11,743 nt of DNA from Chloroflexota bacterium (lineage in GTDB: Bacteria; Chloroflexota; UBA6077), in the NCBI GenBank assembly GCA_023380955.1, contig JAMCTB010000069.1, positions 1 to 11,743 of the forward strand, in the 5' to 3' direction. Shown one piece after another: positions 1 through 6,851 of this stretch. Position numbers and translations under genes: made by a program. The notes under the pieces were generated by a model. It ran no database searches and was not told the origin of the DNA. It worked only from the letters and a program-made list of their open reading frames with translations. Position 1 is the first letter of the stretch. Each line of letters begins with the position of its first letter.

Positions 1-1400
1 TTCTCAGCGGAGAGCAGCCGGCCACCCCCGTTCAGCACACCGGAGCCTCGCATCTGCGCCACGGCATCCAGCAGACCGGAGCCGCACACCCCGATGGCCG
101 GGACGTCCCCGATAACCTGGACCTTCACCTCGCCCTCGTCGATCCAGACCCTCTCTATGGCCCCCTCGGTGGCCCGCATGCCGGAGGAGATCCTGGCCCC
201 CTCGAAGGCCGGACCCGCGGCGGTGGAGCAGGTCAGCAGCCGCTCGCGATTGCCCAACACGATCTCGCCGTTGGTCCCCAGGGCGATGGCCAGCCTGATC
301 GGCTCAGCCTTGTGCATGGCCGTCGCCAGGATGACCGCCACCGTATCGCTGCCCACGAAGCCGGCGATGTTGGGGAGGGTGTACACCATGCCCGCGGGGT
401 TGATCGCCAGCCCCAGCTCTGCCGCACGGCAGGACACAGGATCCGCGACGACCGGCTGGTAGGGGGCGGAGGCCAGGGAATCCGGGTTGATGCCCAGGAA
501 GAGGTGGTTCATGCAGCTGTTTCCCACCACCACCGCCTCGTAGACCTGTTCCCGGTCTATTCCGGTTTTCTTCAGAAGGGTGTCCAGGGCCGAGTTGATG
601 GTGGATACTGCCGCCGATTGCAGCTGTTCCAGCCCATCCAGCTGAGTGGTGGCGTGGGTGATGCGGGAGATCACGTCGGCGCCGTAGTTGGCCTGGCCGT
701 TCAGACGGGATTCGACCCCGAGGGTGCGGCCGCCGTTCAGCTCCAGCAGGATCGCCACGACGCTGGTAGTGCCCAGGTCCACGGCGAGGCCGTAGGAGCG
801 GGAAGAAGTGTCGCCCGACTCCAGGGCCACGAGGTGGTCGCCCACGGTCGCAACGGTGAGGTCGTAGTGGGAGGCCGGGAGCATCTCGGGAAGTCGCCTC
901 AGCAGCGGGAGGTCTATCTGCAGGCCGGGGATCTGCTGGGCCAGGGCGCGGCGAACCCGGAGGGCGTCGGGCGCCGGGTCCTCCAGGGTCGGCTCGGGGA
1001 GCCGCAGGTGGAGCTTGCGAACGGCGGGCTTCGGTTCCACCTGGGAGAGGGGGACCACGGCCGGCTGCAGCGCTCGCTCGGGCACTCTCACGGTGACGTG
1101 GCCGGCGATCCTGGCCTGACAGGCCAGCCGCCAGCCCTGGGCCAACTCCTCAGCCGGGATCAGAGTCCGCTCGGGGAGATTGGGGGGCTCGAGGGCCGCG
1201 CCGCCTGCGCCCTCACCCCGACCCTCACTCGAGGGGAGTGGGAGGTCTACCTGCACTCTACACTTGCCACAGATGCCGCGATCGCCGCATGGGGCGTCGA
1301 TGACAACGTGGGCCGCCGCGGCGGCAGCCAGCAGGGTGGAGCCGTCGGGAACCCAGGCCTCCAGGCCGTCCGGAAGGAATTTCACCAGAAACTGAGCCAT
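1..1400 (-). CDS. RACE/RamA-type corrinoid activation protein (2Fe-2S ferredoxin + ASKHA ATPase, DUF4445 class), 3' end cut by window
   Basis: Reading the minus strand from ATG at 1400 gives 466 codons with no stop to base 1, so the C-terminus lies off the window; relatives are usually 600 residues or more. Residues 1-105 form a plant-type [2Fe-2S] ferredoxin domain with C38-x5-C44-x2-C47 and a distal C94 (RLACQ). After a linker comes an ASKHA nucleotide-binding region: DLGTTS (208-213), NYGADVISR (238-246), VVGNSCMNH (291-299), NIAGFVGSD (344-352), LGTNGEIVLG (374-383) and CGSGLLDA (439-446). Proteins of this family use ATP and a low-potential electron to return inactive Co(II) corrinoid protein to Co(I). 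The start is 11 bases after the methyltransferase stop, with an AGGA about 9 bases upstream, so the two are probably co-transcribed and functionally paired. An unusual insertion at about residues 52-67 separates C47 from C94 (see the repeat entry). The family call is secure; the exact corrinoid partner is unknown. Confidence 0.9.
   Translation of the reverse strand, partial: MAQFLVKFLPDGLEAWVPDGSTLLAAAAAAHVVIDAPCGDRGICGKCRVQVDLPLPSSEGRGEGAGGAALEPPNLPERTLIPAEELAQGWRLACQARIAGHVTVRVPERALQPAVVPLSQVEPKPAVRKLHLRLPEPTLEDPAPDALRVRRALAQQIPGLQIDLPLLRRLPEMLPASHYDLTVATVGDHLVALESGDTSSRSYGLAVDLGTTSVVAILLELNGGRTLGVESRLNGQANYGADVISRITHATTQLDGLEQLQSAAVSTINSALDTLLKKTGIDREQVYEAVVVGNSCMNHLFLGINPDSLASAPYQPVVADPVSCRAAELGLAINPAGMVYTLPNIAGFVGSDTVAVILATAMHKAEPIRLAIALGTNGEIVLGNRERLLTCSTAAGPAFEGARISSGMRATEGAIERVWIDEGEVKVQVIGDVPAIGVCGSGLLDAVAQMRGSGVLNGGGRLLSAE
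1208..1248. repeat. CCCTCACCCC-type palindromic mini-repeat inserted in frame in the RACE gene
   Basis: The plus strand here carries CCCTCACCCCGACCCTCACT followed by a G-rich arm (GAGGGGAGTGGGAGG), with CACTC/GAGTG able to pair around the centre. It resembles a widespread dispersed element whose plus-frame translation is typically LTPTLSQRERE-like; here that frame reads ALTPTLTRGEWE. In the gene's own frame it codes for about 16 residues (DLPLPSSEGRGEGAGG, about residues 52-67), exactly between the third and fourth iron-sulfur cysteines, and keeps the frame open. Family resemblance is from recall. No second copy was seen in this window, so the repeat status rests on similarity to a known class. 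Confidence 0.6.
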
Positions 1401-1411
1401 TTGGTAAGTTC

Positions 1412-2284
1412 CTACGCGTTCTGGGCCGTGGCTTCCGCCGCCTGCCGTGCGCGGTAGGCCCGCAGGTAGTTCGTGCCGTACTCGTCCTTGCCCAGCAGGA
1501 GATCCGCGGCGAGGATCGCCTTGGCGATCTCGGGCACGGTGGGGTCGACGATGGGGCAGTTCACACCGGCCGCGAGGACCATGGGGAGGGAAGCCGCGTT
1601 GATGGTCTTCCGCTCCGGCAGCCCGAAGGAGACGTTGCTGGCCCCGAGGGTCATGTTGCACCCCAGCTCCTGCCGGACCAGCCGGATAGCCTCCAGGGTC
1701 ACCGCTCCGGCGGTGCTGTCGGTGGCGACGGTCATGCAGGCGCAGTCGACGATGATATCCTCACGGGGGATGCCCAGGGCCTCGGCCCGGCCGACGATCT
1801 TCCTGGCGATCTCGAGTCGGGCTTTGGCGTCGTTGGGGATGCCCGTTTCGTCCATCAGCAGGGCGACCACGGCGGTGCCGTAGCGCTTGACGAGGGGCAG
1901 GATCTGATCCATCTTGCTGGTCTCGCCGGTGACGGAGCTGAGCAGGATCTTTCCCTTGTAGACGCTCAGGGCGGCCTCCATGACGTCGGGGTTGGCGCTG
2001 TCCAGGCAGATGGGGACGTCGACGGTCTCCATCACCGCCCTGACGGCTTCCTTGACAACTCGGGGCTCGTCCACGCCCGGGTAGCCGACGTTGACGTCGA
2101 GGATCGCGGCCCCTGCTTGCACTTGGGAGAGTGCCTCTCGGCGCACCATCTCCACGTCCCCGGTGAGGAGAGCCTCACCCAGCTTCTTTCGTGCTGTAGG
2201 GTTGATCCGCTCTCCGATCATAACGGTGGGCCCCTCTGGGGAGATGGTTACGGTCTTGCTGGCGCTGGAAATCGTCGTGATCAT
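1412..2284 (-). CDS. Methyltetrahydrofolate:corrinoid protein methyltransferase (pterin-binding, AcsE/MtgA/MetH-domain class)
   Basis: This 290-residue protein is a pterin-binding TIM barrel of the DHPS-like family that moves a methyl group between methyl-THF and the cobalt of a corrinoid protein. Recognisable motifs in order are GERIN (24-28), LDVNVG (62-67), CLDSANP (93-99), IIVDC (177-181) and ASNVSFGLP (215-223). D63, N98, D180 and N217 line up with the pterin-contacting Asp/Asn residues known in Moorella AcsE. Length is close to that of stand-alone family members (about 260-310). The reading frame is open further upstream, but ATG 2284 is chosen because AAAGGAG lies 8 bases before it and the upstream part has no family similarity. 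It lies 61 bases after lipA and 11 bases before the corrinoid activator. Adjacency to a RACE gene supports a corrinoid rather than a DHPS role. Direction (to or from THF) cannot be read from sequence. Confidence 0.88.
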   Translation of the reverse strand: MITTISSASKTVTISPEGPTVMIGERINPTARKKLGEALLTGDVEMVRREALSQVQAGAAILDVNVGYPGVDEPRVVKEAVRAVMETVDVPICLDSANPDVMEAALSVYKGKILLSSVTGETSKMDQILPLVKRYGTAVVALLMDETGIPNDAKARLEIARKIVGRAEALGIPREDIIVDCACMTVATDSTAGAVTLEAIRLVRQELGCNMTLGASNVSFGLPERKTINAASLPMVLAAGVNCPIVDPTVPEIAKAILAADLLLGKDEYGTNYLRAYRARQAAEATAQNA

Positions 2285-2292
2285 GCATGAAT

Positions 2293-2299
2293 CTCCTTT
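2293..2299 (-). promoter_or_regulatory. Strong ribosome binding site that fixes the methyltransferase start
   Basis: AAAGGAG on the minus strand, 8 bases upstream of ATG 2284. A second ATG at 2288 is out of frame. This site argues against the much longer open frame reaching back into lipA. Confidence 0.75.
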
Positions 2300-2309
2300 G
2301 AGCAAAGGT

Positions 2310-2330
2310 CGGCCGTTTCGCCTTCGGCCG
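2310..2330 (-). other. Intercistronic GC-rich hairpin between lipA and the methyltransferase gene
   Basis: Two copies of CGGCCG (2310-2315 and 2325-2330) flank a 9-base loop and can form a 6-base-pair GC stem just upstream of the methyltransferase ribosome binding site. No T-run follows, so it does not look like an intrinsic terminator. It could be an mRNA processing or stability element, or chance in GC-rich DNA. Confidence 0.35.
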
Positions 2331-2345
2331 CATCGAGCCCAGCGA

Positions 2346-3212
2346 TCACCTGCCGCCGGCTGGCGGCTTGAACTGGTCCGCATGGTAGGAGCTGCGAACG
2401 AAAGGGCCAGAGGCCACCAGCAGAAAGCCCATGGCCTCACCCTCGGTCTTCATCCGATCGAAGACTTCCGGAGGGTAGTACTGCTTTACCTCGAGATGGG
2501 ACTTGGAGGGCCGAAGGTACTGGCCTATGGTAAAGATGTCGCATCCCACCGCGCGCAGGTCGCGCATCACCTGGGCTACCTCTTCTTCGGTCTCCCCAAT
2601 GCCCACCATCAGACCCGACTTGGAGTAGCCCCGGGGAAGACCCTCCTTGGCCCTGGCCAGCAGCTCTACCGAGCGGGCGTAGTTGCCCTGCGGGCGAACG
2701 GTGGGGAAGAGGCGCGGCACTGTCTCCACATTGTGGTTCAGGATGTCCGGCTCCGCCTCCAGGACGGTTTGCAGATCGGTCTCCGATCCACCGAAGTCGG
2801 GGATCAACAGCTCGATCAGGGCGGAGGGGCAGCGGCGTCGAAGGGCGCGAATGGTCTCCGCGAAGTGGCCTGCCCCGCCGTCGGGCAGGTCGTCTCGGGT
2901 CACCGAGGTGACCACCACGTGCTTGAGACCCAGGTTGGCCGCGGTCTCCGCGACGCGCTCGGGCTCCTCCGGATCCAGGGGAGACGGGAACCCGGAGGCG
3001 ATGGCGCAGTAGCCGCAATGGCGGGTGCACACGTCCCCGAGGATCAAGAAGGTGGCGGTCTTGCGGGAGAAGCACTCCCCGAGATTGGGGCACATCGCGT
3101 TCTCGCAGACCGTGTGGAGGCTCTGCCGCCGCAGCAGGGAACGGACCTCCGAGACCGCGGCCGTGGGCGCGAGTCGTTTGATCAGCCAGGGTGGTTTGCG
3201 CAGGTTCTCCAA
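2346..3212 (-). CDS. lipA: Lipoyl synthase (radical SAM)
   Basis: LipA inserts two sulfur atoms at C6 and C8 of protein-bound octanoyl groups to make lipoyl cofactor. The 288-residue product shows the auxiliary-cluster motif C36-x4-C41-x5-C47, the radical-SAM motif C62-x3-C66-x2-C69 (CTRHCGYC), [13 protein letters not shown] (102-114), IPDFGG (137-142), NHNVET (159-164), [11 protein letters not shown] (198-208), GQYLRPS (230-236) and the C-terminal RSSY (273-276), whose serine ligates the auxiliary cluster. All catalytic elements are present, so it should be active. The start is TTG 3212, 10 bases after the DUF1638 stop; only a weak AGG-rich ribosome site is visible, which suggests coupling to the upstream gene. 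No lipoyl carrier (H-protein, E2), octanoyltransferase LipB or ligase LplA is in the window. Its place among methyl-THF and corrinoid genes is unusual; supplying a glycine-cleavage H-protein is the simplest explanation, but that is inference. Confidence 0.95.
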   Translation of the reverse strand: MENLRKPPWLIKRLAPTAAVSEVRSLLRRQSLHTVCENAMCPNLGECFSRKTATFLILGDVCTRHCGYCAIASGFPSPLDPEEPERVAETAANLGLKHVVVTSVTRDDLPDGGAGHFAETIRALRRRCPSALIELLIPDFGGSETDLQTVLEAEPDILNHNVETVPRLFPTVRPQGNYARSVELLARAKEGLPRGYSKSGLMVGIGETEEEVAQVMRDLRAVGCDIFTIGQYLRPSKSHLEVKQYYPPEVFDRMKTEGEAMGFLLVASGPFVRSSYHADQFKPPAGGR

Positions 3213-3222
3213 GAAGGTCTAC

Positions 3223-3894
3223 CTAACCGTTTATGGTGCTCAGGACCGAAAGGAACATATCGGGAGTGATCGCCTCACCCGGCTCCACCACAACGAAATG
3301 GTGATCCTGCCTCTCCGGCGACACCAATTCTCGAAGCAGGTCGTCGGAACCGGCCACCTCGTCGTAGTCCAGACTGAAGAAGTCGGCAAACTGGCGCGCG
3401 TATTCCCGCAGTCGTGACACGGGGCAGACCCCGGTATCGATCAGTGCCGTTCTGTGATAGCCCTTCATCATCTCCCGGGCTACCCAGCGGGCGGTCTCCT
3501 CACCGTACTTGCCGATGCACCTCTGGTACTCCTTGAAAGGGTCCTGGGAGTGGTCGATCCACCCCTGACTGAACCAGTAGGTGCCCGGCTCCCGCTCGAA
3601 CTCCTCGCGGTATCGTTGGAGAGACCCCAGCAGCAGGGAGATGCAGTCGTCCACGCGGGGCACCACCAGCCGCGCCCTGGAGGAGCGCAACCCTGCTACG
3701 CCGTTGCCGCAGAGCCCATAGCCCAGCAGTATCTCGTCGACGTCCAGGGCGTCGATCTCTTTCTGAAGGCACTCCCGAAGCCTATCGGGTGTCCGATGGA
3801 GCCCTTGTTCCACCACCACGAAGGCGGTGTCGGGTGGGAGGAGCGGTCGGAGCTCCGACTCCACCGTTTGGCAGGCGATCACAGCGAGTCTCAA
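3223..3894 (-). CDS. DUF1638 family protein of unknown function
   Basis: A 223-residue soluble protein recognised as DUF1638 by its opening MRLAVIACQTVESEL, the YGLCGNG motif (59-65), the RVDDC segment (80-84), GTYWFSQGW (104-112) and DTGVCP (153-158). No signal peptide or membrane segment is evident. Conserved-looking Cys and His residues (C8, C62, C84, H115, C157) could bind a metal or a cofactor, but no catalytic function is established to my knowledge. Members are often seen beside corrinoid methyltransferase genes in methanogens and anaerobic bacteria (from recall), which agrees with this position between MetF-MetV and LipA. Translation is assigned from TTG 3894, 21 bases after the reductase stop, with a G-rich Shine-Dalgarno-like stretch about 9 bases upstream; the family-typical N-terminus supports this start. 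Confidence 0.82.
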   Translation of the reverse strand: MRLAVIACQTVESELRPLLPPDTAFVVVEQGLHRTPDRLRECLQKEIDALDVDEILLGYGLCGNGVAGLRSSRARLVVPRVDDCISLLLGSLQRYREEFEREPGTYWFSQGWIDHSQDPFKEYQRCIGKYGEETARWVAREMMKGYHRTALIDTGVCPVSRLREYARQFADFFSLDYDEVAGSDDLLRELVSPERQDHHFVVVEPGEAITPDMFLSVLSTING

Positions 3895-3915
3895 TAGGGA
3901 AGTCCCCCCTTCAGG

Positions 3916-5535
3916 CTATTGCTCGTCCCAGTGCTTCGAGAAGTGGTCCCGCCCCAGGAAGGTGTTGGCCCAGGAAGAGCCGTTGCGCAGGCTGCCGTCC
4001 CTGAAAACGGGCGGCCTCTCCAGCATCTTCTCGGCCTCGCCGTAGGGCTTCAGCCGCTCGTAGGCTCGGGCCCAGATGCAGTCCTTCTCCGTGGCCTCGC
4101 AGATCCCCTGGTGGGAGCCACCGCAGGGGCCGTTTCTCTGGTTCTTGGAGCACTGGGAGACGGGGCACAGGTAGGCCACGTCGGGTAGAGAGCAGTCACC
4201 GCAGTTGCGGCAGTCGTACAGAGGGATCTTTGCCGCCTGCTCGGCTACCTCCATCCACCGTCTTACGTGCTTGTGGCTGTCGACCTGGGAGTAGAGGCCC
4301 CTGGCTGCCGCGAAGCCCCGAGAGTCGTGGTCGAAGAGGTGGCCGTGGAACATGCGGCTGACCTTGTAGAAGGCAGAGACTTTGGAGCGCAGCTTGCGCT
4401 GCCCCTCCGGCGTCAGGGACGCCAGATACTCCCGATTGATCTGGGACGAGCTCAGGCTGGTATCCGGATCCTGTTCGAAGAAGTAAAACTCGTTGGGCTG
4501 CGGATACTGGATCTCCCTGGCGAAGATCTTCCAGTCGTCGGGGGCAAAGGAGTCCGCCATGTCGAAGATCGCCTCGAACTCCTTGGCGTCCTTGGGCCCG
4601 GAGAGATAAACACCGCGGTATCCCAGCCCCTTGAGCACGGCGATCTGCTTGGCGGCGAACTCTCGGAAGAAGGCCTTGCCCTTGTCGGGCGAGTCGAACT
4701 GCTTCTCGACCTCGGCCAGCAGGGCATCGCTGCAGATGGCACCGGCCACCATGCCCTTGTTGAAGTAGCGAGCAACTGCTCGGGAGAGCAGGTAGATGTT
4801 GGCGATGACCGGCACGTTGAGCTGCTTCAACTCCATGTACCGCAGCAGCTCGTCGAACTTCCGCGAGTCGTAGCCAAGCTGGGTGATGACGAACCCAGCC
4901 CCGCCGGCGATCTTGCGGGCCAGCTTGTAGTACTGGGGCATCAACTCCCGCTCCTGCAGCTTGAAGGGCGAGACGGCGCAGCCCAGGTAGAACTGGGTCT
5001 GGCGCAGGCGGTTCGTCGCATCCTTGGGGGTTGGAGCGCGCAACCCCTGGTTCATCTCGTGGAGCATGGTGATGAGCCCCACGGAGTCCACGTCGAAAAC
5101 GGCAGTTGCCTGCCCCCGGTAACCCTCCACCGGGTAGTCCCCCGAGAGGCAGAGGAGGTTCTCGAAACCGGCGCTGGCCAGGGCCCAGGCTCGACTCTCC
5201 AACCCGCAGCGGTTGATGTCCTTGCAGGACAGGTGGATGATGGCCTGTTGCTTTCGCTCCTCCAGCAGCATTCCAAGGGACTCCGGCGAGACCTTGGGGG
5301 CGCCACCGGCGTTGTCGGTAATGCTGAGGGCGTGGGCTATGCCGGAGCCGGCGAGGTCGTTGGCCAGGGCGGCCACTTTGGCCGCATCGGTCTCGACCAA
5401 CGGGCCCCTCGTGGGCACCAGTTCAGCGATGCGTGTGAAGGTTGTGGTCTCGGTGAGTAGCGATCGCAACGTCTGCGGGTGGGCTAGGGTATCCATGGAT
5501 GGCTCCTGTTGTCTTGCTTCCGGAGCTAGAGACAT
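3916..5535 (-). CDS. Methylenetetrahydrofolate reductase fused to a MetV-like cysteine-rich C-terminal domain
   Basis: This 539-residue protein has two parts. Residues about 30-330 are a MetF-type flavin TIM barrel that interconverts 5,10-methylene-THF and 5-methyl-THF; AELVP (37-41) and CLSGDYP (129-135) match the substrate-binding Glu and the FAD/folate Asp regions of MetF. Residues about 430-530 match the MTHFR C-terminal (MetV-like) domain, with eight cysteines (C442, C445, C448, C457, C462, C471, C479, C486) including DCRNCGDC and NGPCGG. Acetogens usually encode MetV as a separate small partner that binds metal or Fe-S and passes electrons to MetF; here both are one chain, so electrons may come from ferredoxin or another protein rather than directly from NAD(P)H (inference). 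ATG 5535 is preferred because AGGAGG lies 6 bases upstream. ATG 5496 with its own GGAG is a credible alternative. It heads the downstream operon. Confidence 0.88.
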   Translation of the reverse strand: MSLAPEARQQEPSMDTLAHPQTLRSLLTETTTFTRIAELVPTRGPLVETDAAKVAALANDLAGSGIAHALSITDNAGGAPKVSPESLGMLLEERKQQAIIHLSCKDINRCGLESRAWALASAGFENLLCLSGDYPVEGYRGQATAVFDVDSVGLITMLHEMNQGLRAPTPKDATNRLRQTQFYLGCAVSPFKLQERELMPQYYKLARKIAGGAGFVITQLGYDSRKFDELLRYMELKQLNVPVIANIYLLSRAVARYFNKGMVAGAICSDALLAEVEKQFDSPDKGKAFFREFAAKQIAVLKGLGYRGVYLSGPKDAKEFEAIFDMADSFAPDDWKIFAREIQYPQPNEFYFFEQDPDTSLSSSQINREYLASLTPEGQRKLRSKVSAFYKVSRMFHGHLFDHDSRGFAAARGLYSQVDSHKHVRRWMEVAEQAAKIPLYDCRNCGDCSLPDVAYLCPVSQCSKNQRNGPCGGSHQGICEATEKDCIWARAYERLKPYGEAEKMLERPPVFRDGSLRNGSSWANTFLGRDHFSKHWDEQ

Positions 5536-5541
5536 AGCATA

Positions 5542-5547
5542 CCTCCT
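5542..5547 (-). promoter_or_regulatory. Ribosome binding site of the MetF-MetV gene, possibly partly sequestered
   Basis: AGGAGG on the minus strand, 6 bases before ATG 5535. A CCTC at 5557-5560 just upstream can pair with the overlapping GAGG across an 8-base loop, so the leader could weakly mask the site. The stem is only 4 base pairs, so regulation through it is speculative. Confidence 0.6.
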
Positions 5548-5613
5548 CACTGCTTTGAGGCTCTGCCCCGCCTTCAGGGCGTCACAGCGACTGCGGTGTT
5601 CGGCACGACGCGT

Positions 5614-5642
5614 ATTATGGCACCAACCTTCCCGCGTTTAAA
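5614..5642 (-). promoter_or_regulatory. Candidate sigma70-type promoter for the MetF-MetV operon
   Basis: On the minus strand TTTAAA (5637-5642, 4 of 6 to TTGACA) and CATAAT (5614-5619, 5 of 6 to TATAAT) are separated by exactly 17 bases, in an AT-richer patch of an otherwise GC-rich window. Transcription would begin near 5607 and give a leader of roughly 70 bases. The gap of about 180 bases here, against 0-90 bases elsewhere, supports a separate promoter. No convincing intrinsic terminator lies between the UroD-like stop and this site, so read-through from the transporter genes also remains possible. A loose inverted repeat TCTGT/ACAGA (5682-5686 and 5701-5705) lies upstream and might be an operator. 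Confidence 0.5.
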
Positions 5643-5718
5643 GCGGTCTAGGCGGCGAACTCCTTTAACAAGTGTGAGTAATCTGTCGAGTGTATAGTCT
5701 ACAGAGGCCGGCGCGACT

Positions 5719-6819
5719 TCAGTCCAGCCGCAACGGGTACCGACCGTACTTCCTGACGGCGGCCGCCATGGCTCTCACGTTCTCGACCTTGCAGTAGTCG
5801 GTGAGGCTGTTGGCGCTGGTGACCATGTATCCGCCGCCGGGTCCGGCCGCGGCGATTCTCCCCTTGACCTCTGCATCCACCTCTTCGGGCGTCCCCAGGG
5901 TGAGGGTGTAGTCCAGGTCGATGTTGCCGGCGAGGGCCACCCTATCGCCGTACTCCCGCTTCATCCTGCCGATGTCCATGGCGACGGGTTGGATGGGATG
6001 GACGGCGTTCATCCCCAGGGTCAACAGATCGGGAAGGAGGGGGAAGAGATTTCCATCACTGTGGAAGATCCAGGGCTTCTTGATCTCCTGCGCCACGCTT
6101 CTCATGTGGGGGAGGAAGAACTCGCGAAATACCTTGGGCGACATGAAGGGCCCGTTGTTGCCCGCCAGGTCATCGTTAGCCCAGAGGAAGTCGAAGTCCA
6201 ACTCGTTCAGATGCCTCACCACCCTGGCCGACCAGGCGGAGAAGCGACCGTGGATCTCGTGAACCAGGTCTGGATCGTCGTACAGCATGTATCCAAAGGC
6301 GTCCAGACCCATGCTTTCCAAAGTGGAGGCCGCACCCAACCGGATGCGGGCGAAGACGGCGAACTCCTGCTTGTACTCCTTGAGCCACCGGGCTACCCGC
6401 TCGTAGCGGGCCGGGTGATCGGGATCGGGGAGGAACTTGTCGAACAGCTCCATGGCCTCGCGGGAGTCCAGCAGACCCCTCTTGATGTAGGCTCGCCCCG
6501 TCGACTCGTCGGTGCCCATGTCTGCGATCCAGGGAGGGACGAAGTCGAAGGTAATCTTGTTGGGGTAGTAGTAGCTGGCGGCAAAGCTATCGGTGGATTG
6601 GAGTGACTGACCTGCCGCGGCCCCGACCCCCTTGGGGAAATGGTAGCCGAAGCCATCCATCCCTAGCTCCCGGCAAAGGTCGCCAGGATCGAAGTCGGCC
6701 CTTCCCATGACCTTGACCTGGAGTTCCTCTTCGATGTCGTTCTCTATCCAGGGGATCCGGTCCGGCTCCTCTCTTCTTAGGAAGGCCAAGACCCGTTCCC
6801 GAGGTGTCATCTGCGCCAT
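5719..6819 (-). CDS. Uroporphyrinogen decarboxylase-superfamily protein, likely cobalamin/corrinoid-linked methyltransferase
   Basis: A 366-residue UroD-fold (TIM barrel) protein. It shows MTPRERVLAFLRREEPDRIP (4-23), typical of the family N-terminus, then NDDLAGNNGPFMSP (215-228), WIFHSDGN (250-257) and LAGNIDL (297-303). In the methyltransferase branch (MtaA, MtbA, CmuA) a His-x-Cys plus a distal Cys bind zinc; here the motif is H253-S-D, with C343 as a possible distal ligand, so zinc chemistry may differ. Haem synthesis is unlikely because the gene sits directly behind a Liv transporter and before methyl-THF genes. The frame is open to a TTG at 6855 inside livF, but ATG 6819 is chosen because GGAG lies 5 bases upstream; this gives a 32-base gap from livF. 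Substrate is unknown: it could transfer methyl to or from a corrinoid, or be a substrate-specific demethylase component. Confidence 0.8.
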   Translation of the reverse strand: MAQMTPRERVLAFLRREEPDRIPWIENDIEEELQVKVMGRADFDPGDLCRELGMDGFGYHFPKGVGAAAGQSLQSTDSFAASYYYPNKITFDFVPPWIADMGTDESTGRAYIKRGLLDSREAMELFDKFLPDPDHPARYERVARWLKEYKQEFAVFARIRLGAASTLESMGLDAFGYMLYDDPDLVHEIHGRFSAWSARVVRHLNELDFDFLWANDDLAGNNGPFMSPKVFREFFLPHMRSVAQEIKKPWIFHSDGNLFPLLPDLLTLGMNAVHPIQPVAMDIGRMKREYGDRVALAGNIDLDYTLTLGTPEEVDAEVKGRIAAAGPGGGYMVTSANSLTDYCKVENVRAMAAAVRKYGRYPLRLD

Positions 6820-6851
6820 GGTGTCTCCATTTCTTCTCTGAGGTGGCTCTC

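Noticed and set aside
312..1457. Long plus-strand open frame of 381 codons
   Set aside because: It lies opposite the RACE gene, whose motifs are unmistakable; the composition (Gly/Arg/His/Gln-rich) is that of an antisense shadow in GC-rich DNA.
2285..2440. N-terminal extension of the methyltransferase into the end of lipA
   Set aside because: The extra 52 residues are a frame-shifted reading of lipA and the gap; AAAGGAG before ATG 2284 settles the start.
2091..3269. Long plus-strand open frame of 392 codons
   Set aside because: Antisense to the methyltransferase, lipA and the gap between them; no domain is recognisable and it crosses several real gene boundaries.
4267..5460. Long plus-strand open frame of 397 codons
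   Set aside because: Antisense to the MetF-MetV gene; Val/Leu/Gly-rich shadow without motifs.
5536..5718. Cobalamin or other riboswitch in the MetF leader
   Set aside because: The expected B12-box or other conserved cores were not seen, and the leader downstream of the candidate promoter is only about 70 bases; only small weak hairpins are visible.
5640..5718. Intrinsic terminator after the UroD-like gene
   Set aside because: No GC-rich stem followed by a T-run on the minus strand; only short GC patches and a loose TCTGT/ACAGA repeat.
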